Assembly (NCBI GenBank): GCA_958405565.1
Contig: CATYEN010000043.1
Location: forward strand, 1 to 21,179
From: an uncultured Collinsella sp.
Lineage (GTDB): Bacteria > Actinomycetota > Coriobacteriia > Coriobacteriales > Coriobacteriaceae
Direction of reading: 5' to 3'
Length of the DNA: 21,179 nucleotides
This document shows positions 1 to 5,014 of this stretch, in pieces. The notes under the pieces are model-generated. The model saw only the letters and a list, made by a program, of their open reading frames with translations, was not told the origin of the DNA and did not search any database. A program made the position numbers and the translations under genes. Position 1 is the stretch's first letter. Each line of letters begins with the position of its first letter.

Positions 1-499
1 TAAGCTCGAGCGCAAAAAGAAGTACGGCAGCTGGATCTACAAGGAGGACGCGCCACTCACGCGTGGCGAGTTTGAGCAGATTCTGACCGGCGACTACGAC
101 TTTTTGCTGAGGAGCCCCTATCCGCTCTGTTGCGAGTTCTACATCGAGTGCATCTGCAATATGATGCGCCCGCGGACCATCGTGGACTACGAGCGCGAGC
201 CGTGGGTGATGGACGAAGGTACCGTGCGCATTACCTTTGATAGCAACGTGCGTGCGGCGGTGGGAAGCTTTGACATCTTTGACGCGACGTTGCCCGCGTT
301 GCCCGTGTTGGAGCCCGGCAAGCTGGTGATGGAGGTCAAGTTTACCGAGTTTTGTCCGCAGCTGGTGCGCGATATGGTGCCGCCAGGTGCCGCCGAACTC
401 ACGGCGGTCTCTAAGTACTGCCTGTGTTATGACAAGACCGCCTACCTGCGCGGTTTTAACTACTGGGAATCGGATTCTGGGAACCGAGGGGATATTTAG
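1..499 (+). CDS. VTC-domain (polyphosphate polymerase-like) protein, C-terminal part
   Basis: The reading frame is open from base 2 and ends at TAG 497-499, so the gene starts upstream of the window and about 165 residues are visible. The segment LVMEVKFTE, with basic and acidic residues on a beta strand, and the preceding IVDYER fit the tunnel-shaped VTC/triphosphate tunnel metalloenzyme fold. Family members bind polyphosphate or nucleoside triphosphates; yeast Vtc4 makes polyphosphate from ATP at a membrane. The stop is 3 nt before the ATG of a DUF4956 membrane protein, a pairing commonly seen in bacteria, which supports the call. The internal ATG at 104 is not the start, because homologous sequence continues upstream of it. 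Enzyme activity of bacterial stand-alone VTC proteins is mostly inferred. Confidence 0.78.
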   Translation, partial: KLERKKKYGSWIYKEDAPLTRGEFEQILTGDYDFLLRSPYPLCCEFYIECICNMMRPRTIVDYEREPWVMDEGTVRITFDSNVRAAVGSFDIFDATLPALPVLEPGKLVMEVKFTEFCPQLVRDMVPPGAAELTAVSKYCLCYDKTAYLRGFNYWESDSGNRGDI

Positions 500-502
500 A
501 CC

Positions 503-1168
503 ATGAGCACTAGGGACTTTTTTAAGAACTCCGTCTTGGAGGCGTTTGGTCAGGTCGACCCCGCCAAGATTGGCCTGTCGCTGCTCGTGGCGCTCGCCAT
601 GGGCATCCTGATCTACTACGTGTACAAGCGCTTTTTTACTGGCGTGGTCTATTCGCGCAGTTTTGCCGTGACGCTCGTGGGCATGTGCGTGCTCACCTGC
701 ATGGTCACGCTCGCGATCTCGACAAACGTGGTCATCTCGCTTGGTATGGTCGGTGCTCTGTCTATCGTCCGCTACCGTACGGCGGTCAAGGACCCGCTCG
801 ACCTGCTGTATCTGTTTTGGTCCATTACCACGGGCATTACGGCCGGCGCCGGCATGTATGCGCTCGTGGGGCTCACGGCGGTGGTGATCGTGGTGATGAT
901 TGCCGGCTTTGCGAGCCACCAGGACAAGGCGCGCGTGTACATGATGGTCATCCACTACACGGGGCAGACCACCGGCGATGATATCGTGCGTGCATTTGGG
1001 CGCACCAAGTTTTCCGTCAAGTCCAAGACGATGCGCGGCGACAAGGTCGAGATGGCCGTTGAGGTGTTCTCGGACGGCGTGGATATGCCCTATGCCGACG
1101 CGATCCGCGCGCTCGATGGCGTGGAAGATCTAACGCTCATCCAGTACAACGGTGAATACCACGGCTAA
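503..1168 (+). CDS. DUF4956 family integral membrane protein
   Basis: A 221-residue protein with about four hydrophobic segments (roughly residues 22-42, 52-86, 104-120 and 121-138), followed by a soluble C-terminal domain of about 80 residues. The segment GALSIVRYRTAVKDPLDLLY (about residues 84-103) is the family signature. A GAGGGG ribosome-binding site (486-491) lies inside the end of the upstream gene. The function of DUF4956 is unknown. Its repeated association with VTC-domain proteins suggests a membrane partner in polyphosphate handling or in a related polyphosphate- or nucleotide-linked process, which is inference. Translation is probably coupled to the VTC gene because only 3 nt separate them. 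Confidence 0.85.
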   Translation: MSTRDFFKNSVLEAFGQVDPAKIGLSLLVALAMGILIYYVYKRFFTGVVYSRSFAVTLVGMCVLTCMVTLAISTNVVISLGMVGALSIVRYRTAVKDPLDLLYLFWSITTGITAGAGMYALVGLTAVVIVVMIAGFASHQDKARVYMMVIHYTGQTTGDDIVRAFGRTKFSVKSKTMRGDKVEMAVEVFSDGVDMPYADAIRALDGVEDLTLIQYNGEYHG

Positions 1169-1174
1169 GTTTGT

Positions 1175-1198
1175 TCCGGCGTTTTAACAAACGCCGGA
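1175..1198 (+). terminator. Perfect 10-bp hairpin just after the DUF4956 gene
   Basis: Positions 1175-1184 pair perfectly with 1189-1198 (TCCGGCGTTT with AAACGCCGGA) around the loop TAAC. It begins 6 nt after the stop codon. No T-run follows (next bases CCGCTCG), so it is not a textbook intrinsic terminator. It may stabilise the mRNA 3' end or terminate weakly. Confidence 0.45.
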
Positions 1199-1220
1199 CC
1201 GCTCGACGCTGCGCGGACAT

Positions 1221-1304
1221 CTGCCGGGCGATCTGCCGCTCAAACCGTCGCTCGCGTACATGAAGTACGCGTCGCTCCTCTTTCGCGGCACCTCGCCACG
1301 GCAG
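1221..1304. repeat. Structured intergenic repeat element, copy 1
   Basis: An 84-nt imperfect palindrome. Helix H1 pairs 1221-1226 with 1299-1304. H2 pairs 1227-1231 with 1293-1297, leaving A1298 bulged. A TC/CC internal loop follows. H3 pairs 1234-1239 with 1285-1290. Then come a TC/C loop, an AAA/TTT helix (1242-1244 with 1281-1283), a large internal loop and an apical stem GCGTAC/GTACGC (1254-1259 with 1265-1270). A second copy with the same architecture is at 4654-4739. The stems differ in sequence but keep pairing, while the loop sequences are mostly conserved. It is not coding and is not followed by a T-run. Its role (RNA structure or protein-binding DNA repeat) is unknown to me. Confidence 0.82.
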
Positions 1305-1375
1305 CTGCCCGCTCGCTAGCTATCCTCAACCTGGAAAGCTTATTTGGTTCGGTTTTAATTAAGGGATGGTGTCGC

Positions 1376-2368
1376 GTGGACGTGCAACAGTTAGAAGAGT
1401 CCTGGGCTGCAAGGGCCGGCGCGCGTGCGGCGCGTTTAGTTTCGGCCTCGCATGTGCCGGCGGCGCTGTCATTGTTGGGGATTGTGCGGCCTAGTGATCG
1501 CCTGGTGGCCTTTGCGGACGACTTTGCCGATGCGTTTGCTCGCGGCTTTGATGGCTGCGATGTTGCGCTGGTGGGGGAGCCTGCGGCTGCGACGTTTGCT
1601 GCCGCGTCCGAGGGCTTTGTTGCTTCGTTTGATGCCGAGGGGCCGCACCTGTGGTGGTTCGTCAACTCTATTGGCGGGTTTGGACTGCGCGTGCCCGATC
1701 TGCGTGCGTTAGGACGCGCCGCACGTGAGGCCCATGCGCTGCTGGTTGTGGACAACACCGTGGCATGCGTCTTTGGGTGCGATCCGTTGCGCTTGGGTGC
1801 GGTGCTGTCGCTCGAGGCGCTCGATCGCGTGTGCGCCGGTAAGGCTCCGCGCAAGCTCGTTGCCGCTTCGGTGGCGCGCTCGCAGCTTAAACGCCATCGT
1901 GTGGATGCCGCTGCCGAGTGCACGCATGCCCTGCTTGAGGGCTGTGGCTTGGCCAAGCTTGATTTGCCTGCTGACGAGGCCGGTGTGCTGGAGCGCGGGC
2001 TGGACTCGCTCGATACCCACATGCAGGCGCATTTCGACCGCGCCCGTGCGCTGGCCGAGTATCTGGCTGCTAACGAGATGGTGTGTAACGTTCGCTATCC
2101 TGGGCTGGGTTCGCATCCCGATCATGCGGTTGCAACGGGAATCCTCGAGCACGGCTTTGGCCCGGCAGTTGAGTTTGACCTTATCGAGCGAAGTGCGGGT
2201 GAGCTGTTCGACACATTGCCGGGGGAGTTCCGCACGTCGCCCGCCGGCGGCGCAACGACACGCCTTTCGGCCCCACGCGGCAAGCAGGGGAGCACCATCC
2301 GCCTCTTCGCCGGCACCGACGACCCCCTGCAGGTGGCTGTCACTCTCGATAACGCCCTTCGCAAGTAG
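1376..2368 (+). CDS. Degenerate Cys/Met-metabolism PLP-family protein
   Basis: A 330-residue protein related to cystathionine gamma-synthase, cystathionine gamma-lyase and O-acetylhomoserine sulfhydrylase. VVDNTVA (124-130) matches the family DNT motif, whose Asp contacts the PLP ring nitrogen; SPAGGATTRLS and IRLFAGTDDP (about 268-317) match the C-terminal domain. The family has the Schiff-base lysine in S-x-T-K about 25 residues after that Asp. Here the ungapped position is Arg151 (sequence EALDRVCAGK). The protein is also shorter than the usual ~380 residues, lacking most of the N-terminal arm that completes the neighbour's active site. The GTG start at 1376 is chosen for AAGGGA at 1361-1366; the nearby ATG at 1366 is out of frame. 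It may be a pseudoenzyme or use a different residue (Lys156, Lys160). Catalysis is doubtful. Confidence 0.7.
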   Translation: MDVQQLEESWAARAGARAARLVSASHVPAALSLLGIVRPSDRLVAFADDFADAFARGFDGCDVALVGEPAAATFAAASEGFVASFDAEGPHLWWFVNSIGGFGLRVPDLRALGRAAREAHALLVVDNTVACVFGCDPLRLGAVLSLEALDRVCAGKAPRKLVAASVARSQLKRHRVDAAAECTHALLEGCGLAKLDLPADEAGVLERGLDSLDTHMQAHFDRARALAEYLAANEMVCNVRYPGLGSHPDHAVATGILEHGFGPAVEFDLIERSAGELFDTLPGEFRTSPAGGATTRLSAPRGKQGSTIRLFAGTDDPLQVAVTLDNALRK

Positions 2369-2385
2369 CTAATCGGGGTCTGTGT

Positions 2386-2541
2386 CACGAAAACGGCCTA
2401 TTTACTACGTTTAAGCAATAGGGGTCGACCACACCCGCCTATTTTGAAAATTACCAAGCTGTTTACCAGCGGTTTTAATTTCATAATGTCCGGTATGGTC
2501 GTGGGTATTCAACTAAACGTAGTAGATGGGCCCGTTTTGTG
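2386..2541. repeat. 156-bp inverted-repeat element with central hairpin
   Basis: Terminal inverted repeats of 28 nt (2386-2413 and 2514-2541) match at 23 of 28 positions, with the innermost 11 bp (TACTACGTTTA) perfect. Further in, 2427-2435 pairs with 2492-2500 at 8 of 9 positions. A central hairpin spans 2448-2481, with GCTG/CAGC around TTTAC, a CC/GG step and AAATTA/TAATTT. The whole segment could fold as one long branched hairpin. It lies between the + strand PLP-family gene and the convergent - strand regulator and contains no credible gene. A MITE-like or REP-like element is possible. No target-site duplication is evident and no transposase is nearby. Confidence 0.7.
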
Positions 2542-2591
2542 GCGCGAGCCTCAACCCGAGGGCGCTGTGGGCTAAAAACCGCCTAAAAGGA

Positions 2592-2939
2592 CTACTCCGC
2601 GTTGATGCTGGCGATGAGGGCGTCGGCTTTGGTGGCGATGACGTCGTTGATGTCGGTCTGCAGCTCCTCGTAGACCGCTATGGCTCGCTCGCCGGCGGGG
2701 GTGAGCGTGGATCCGCGGGCGCCGTCGCGCTCGATGAGCTTGCAGCCCAGCTGGCCTTCGGCCTCGTTCACGATGCGCCAGGCCTTGGAATACGCCATGC
2801 CCATGCTCTTGGCGGCACGGTTGAGCGAGTGTTCGTGGGCAATACCCTGCAGCAGCAAGACGCAGCCGTGGCCGAACACGCCCGGCAGGTCTTTGTCGCA
2901 CGCTTGAATGACCAACTTTGCCGTCGTCTTGTACTTCAT
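2592..2939 (-). CDS. ModE N-terminal-type winged-helix regulator
   Basis: A 115-residue protein beginning MKYKTTAKLVI. The segment HSLNRAAKSMGMAYSKAWRI (about 37-56) is the helix-turn-helix of the ModE/LysR-like family (COG2005), followed by NEAEGQLGCKLIER and the wing region GSTLTPAG. The molybdate-binding TOBE domains of full ModE are absent, so this is an orphan DNA-binding protein. No molybdate transport or molybdopterin genes are in view, and its ligand and targets are unknown. The ATG at 2939 is preferred, with GGGGAG 11 nt upstream or GGAG 3 nt upstream. A GTG at 2948 would add three residues but sits only 2 nt from the Shine-Dalgarno sequence. It is transcribed divergently from the IMP dehydrogenase gene, and their promoters seem to overlap. 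Confidence 0.83.
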   Translation of the reverse strand: MKYKTTAKLVIQACDKDLPGVFGHGCVLLLQGIAHEHSLNRAAKSMGMAYSKAWRIVNEAEGQLGCKLIERDGARGSTLTPAGERAIAVYEELQTDINDVIATKADALIASINAE

Positions 2940-3009
2940 ACGCTCCACGTCTCCCCGCTAAAGTGTTTGCTGGGCAAACGCAAAGCCTGCGTCAAACCCT
3001 CGTGTGCTC

Positions 3010-3037
3010 TTCTTAAATCATGCATTGTAGCAGTCAA
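3010..3037 (-). promoter_or_regulatory. Possible promoter of the ModE-type regulator
   Basis: On the - strand TTGACT (3037-3032) and TAAGAA (3015-3010) are separated by 16 nt. It overlaps the candidate guaB promoter on the other strand, so the two may compete. This is from motif similarity only. Confidence 0.33.
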
Positions 3038-3053
3038 AGTGCGTTAAGATACT
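3025..3053 (+). promoter_or_regulatory. guaB: Possible promoter of guaB
   Basis: TTGTAG (3025-3030) and GATACT (3048-3053) are separated by 17 nt, predicting a transcription start near 3060 and a 5' leader of about 70 nt. Each box is a weak match, so this is tentative. Confidence 0.35.
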
Positions 3054-3062
3054 TCCCCAGTA

Positions 3063-3074
3063 TTGGGCGCCCAA
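3063..3074. promoter_or_regulatory. Perfect 12-bp palindrome at the predicted guaB transcription start
   Basis: TTGGGCGCCCAA reads the same on both strands and sits about 10 nt after the candidate -10 box of guaB. It could be an operator, or it could form a leader hairpin together with CCAG 3057-3060 and CTGG 3082-3085. No known repressor site is recognised. Confidence 0.4.
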
Positions 3075-3132
3075 GGTTGGGCTGGGTCCTACGAGGCCTG
3101 CAGCCGGCCGGTCGCATGGAAAAAGGAGAAAC

Positions 3133-4644
3133 ATGGCTACGTTCTTTCCCGGTGAGTCCCACACGTTTTCGGAGTATCTGCTGGTTCCTGGTTACTCGTC
3201 CTCGCAGTGCATCCCCAACAACGTCTCTCTTAAGACGCCGCTAACCCGCTTCAAGCGCGGTGAGAAGCCGGCAATCACCCTGAACATCCCCATGGTTTCC
3301 GCCATCATGCAGTCCGTCTCGGGCGTCGACATGGGTGTCGCGCTCGCTACCGAGGGTGGCCTGTCCTTCATTTACGGTTCCCAGACCCCCGAGTCCGAGG
3401 CCGCTATGGTCAAGGCCGTCAAGGATCACAAGGCTGGCTTCGTTCAGTCCGATTCCACGCTGACCCCCGACATGACCATGGAGCAGGTCATCGAGCTCAA
3501 GGAGAAGACCGGTCACTCCACCATGCCGGTCACCGACGACGGTACCCCCAAGGGCAAGCTCCTGGGCATCGTCACCAGCCGTGACTACCGCCCCAGCCGC
3601 GATGACCACCAGAAGAAGGTCTCCGAGTTCATGACTCCGCGTGAGCAGCTCATCGTGGGCGACAAGAACATCAGCCTCAAGGTTGCCAACGACGTCATCT
3701 GGGACAACAAGCTCAACGCCCTGCCGATCGTCGATGACAACGATCACCTCATGGGCATCGTCTTCCGCAAGGACTACGACAGCCACAAGACCAACCCCAA
3801 CGAGCTGCTCGATAACGACAAGCGCTATATGGTCGGCGCCGGTATCAATACCCGCGACTATGCCGAGCGCGTGCCGCTGCTCATCGAGGCTGGCGCCGAT
3901 GTCCTGTGCATCGACTCCTCCGAGGGCTTCAGCGAGTGGCAGAAGCGCACCATCGAGTGGATCCGCGCCAACTATGGCGAGGACGTCAAGGTCGGTGCCG
4001 GTAACGTCGTCGACGCCGAGGGCTTCCGCTTCCTGGCCGACTGCGGTGCCGACTTCATCAAGGTCGGTATCGGCGGCGGTTCCATCTGCATTACCCGCGA
4101 GACCAAGGGTATCGGCCGTGGCCAGGCCACCGCGCTGATCGACGTCTGCCGTGCTCGCGACGAGTATTACGAGGAGACCGGCATCTACGTGCCCGTGTGC
4201 TCCGACGGCGGCATCGTCTACGACTACCACATGACGCTCGCCCTTGCCATGGGTGCCGACTTTATGATGCTGGGTCGCTACTTCGCCCGCTTTGACGAGA
4301 GCCCGACCGAGCGCGTCAATGTGAACGGTCAGTACATGAAGGAGTACTGGGGCGAGGGTTCTGCGCGTGCCCGCAACTGGCAGCGCTACGACCTGGGCGG
4401 CGCCGCGAAGCTCAGCTTCGTCGAGGGCGTCGACTCCTACGTTCCCTACGCCGGCTCCCTCAAGGACGGCGTGGGCGGCACGCTTTACAAGGTTAAGTCC
4501 ACGATGTGCAACTGCGGTGCCCTCTCGATCCCCGAGCTTCAGGAAAAGGCACGCCTGACCCTGGTAAGCTCCACCTCCATCGTCGAAGGCGGCGCCCACG
4601 ACGTAGTCGTCAAGGACTCCCAGCAGTCTGTGTCTTATCGATAA
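3133..4644 (+). CDS. guaB: IMP dehydrogenase, Tritrichomonas foetus-like class
   Basis: Oxidises IMP to XMP with NAD+, the committed step of guanine nucleotide synthesis in the cytosol. The protein is 503 residues, with a TIM-barrel core interrupted by two CBS domains at about 112-220. GGGSICITRE carries the catalytic Cys319; GRYFARF carries Arg382; NWQRYDLGG carries Arg418 and Tyr419, the general-base pair on the mobile flap. These numbers coincide with those known for the T. foetus enzyme, also 503 residues, which is itself thought to come from bacteria. Segments such as GIYVPVCSDGGIVYDYHMTL and STMCNCGALSIPELQ are typical of that class and differ from E. coli GuaB. The start has AAGGAG at 3123-3128. 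It is monocistronic by layout, with a 370-nt structured spacer after it. Confidence 0.95.
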   Translation: MATFFPGESHTFSEYLLVPGYSSSQCIPNNVSLKTPLTRFKRGEKPAITLNIPMVSAIMQSVSGVDMGVALATEGGLSFIYGSQTPESEAAMVKAVKDHKAGFVQSDSTLTPDMTMEQVIELKEKTGHSTMPVTDDGTPKGKLLGIVTSRDYRPSRDDHQKKVSEFMTPREQLIVGDKNISLKVANDVIWDNKLNALPIVDDNDHLMGIVFRKDYDSHKTNPNELLDNDKRYMVGAGINTRDYAERVPLLIEAGADVLCIDSSEGFSEWQKRTIEWIRANYGEDVKVGAGNVVDAEGFRFLADCGADFIKVGIGGGSICITRETKGIGRGQATALIDVCRARDEYYEETGIYVPVCSDGGIVYDYHMTLALAMGADFMMLGRYFARFDESPTERVNVNGQYMKEYWGEGSARARNWQRYDLGGAAKLSFVEGVDSYVPYAGSLKDGVGGTLYKVKSTMCNCGALSIPELQEKARLTLVSSTSIVEGGAHDVVVKDSQQSVSYR

Positions 4645-4653
4645 GCGGCTTTC

Positions 4654-4739
4654 CCAGGCACCGCATCTTGCCGTTCAAACCGTCGCTTGCGTACCTAAGT
4701 ACGCGGCGCTCCTCTTTCACGGCAACCTGCGGCACCTGG
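4654..4739. repeat. Structured intergenic repeat element, copy 2
   Basis: Same architecture as the element at 1221-1304. H1 pairs 4654-4658 with 4735-4739, followed by a CA/CA internal loop. H2 pairs 4661-4665 with 4728-4732, followed by a TC/CC loop. H3 pairs 4668-4674 with 4719-4725, followed by a TC/C loop. Then come AAA/TTT (4677-4679 with 4715-4717) and apical GCGTAC/GTACGC (4689-4694 with 4699-4704) around CTAA. The core CAAACCGTCGCT and the 3' arm GCTCCTCTTT are identical to copy 1, whereas H1 and H2 have different sequences that still pair. It starts 10 nt after the guaB stop. Immediately downstream, AACTCGTTC (4742-4750) pairs with GAACGGGTT (4757-4765), and GGTTGA (4775-4780) with TCAACC (4784-4789). 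Confidence 0.82.
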
Positions 4740-4803
4740 AAAACTCGTTCCTTCTAGAACGGGTTGCACATAAAGGTTGAGTTTCAACCACGTTATTTAG
4801 ATA

Positions 4804-4847
4804 AAGCGAGATGCCTGCAAGTCGCAGGCATCTCGCTTGTTGTATTT
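4804..4847 (+). terminator. Intrinsic terminator after guaB
   Basis: A perfect 15-bp stem (4804-4818 with 4824-4838) around the loop AAGTC, followed by the T-rich tract TTGTTGTATTT. This is the strongest terminator in the guaB-leuS spacer and probably ends the guaB transcript. Confidence 0.78.
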
Positions 4848-4872
4848 GCTATCATCAGTCAAGTTAACCTTA

Positions 4873-4991
4873 GGGTCGGTCGGCTTAGCTTTGTTTGCTA
4901 CAAGTTCCGCACGCAAAGAAGAGCACTTAATGTGCTCTTCGTCTTGCGCAGGACTGTCCGCAGTAGCGAATAAAGCTAAGCCGACCGACCC
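4873..4991 (+). promoter_or_regulatory. Long hairpin in the leuS 5' leader
   Basis: Bases 4873-4901 pair with 4963-4991 over 29 positions; the outer 20 are perfect Watson-Crick and the inner 9 contain G-U wobbles. An apical hairpin (GAAGAGCAC with GTGCTCTTC around TTAAT) and a CGCAA/TTGCG helix cap it. The hairpin ends 13 nt before the AGGAG ribosome-binding site of leuS (5005-5009). It has no T-run, and no T-box consensus is visible, although leuS genes in Gram-positive bacteria often carry T-boxes. It may be a leader structure affecting translation or mRNA stability, or an inserted palindromic element. Confidence 0.65.
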
Positions 4992-5014
4992 CAGCTAAGA
5001 TTAAAGGAGCTGAT

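Noticed and set aside
1240..2022. A 260-codon - strand frame opposite the PLP-family gene
   Set aside because: It is low complexity (Ala, Ser, Arg, Thr), overlaps the repeat element and has no recognisable domain.
3054..3132. Purine (guanine) riboswitch in the guaB leader
   Set aside because: The conserved loop and junction sequences of the purine aptamer are not visible; only generic GC-rich hairpins are seen.
4764..4973. A 69-codon + strand frame in the guaB-leuS spacer
   Set aside because: It spans a terminator and half of a long hairpin, with no ribosome-binding site or recognisable protein.
4848..5014. T-box riboswitch upstream of leuS
   Set aside because: No T-box consensus, no antiterminator bulge and no T-run terminator between the hairpin and the start codon.
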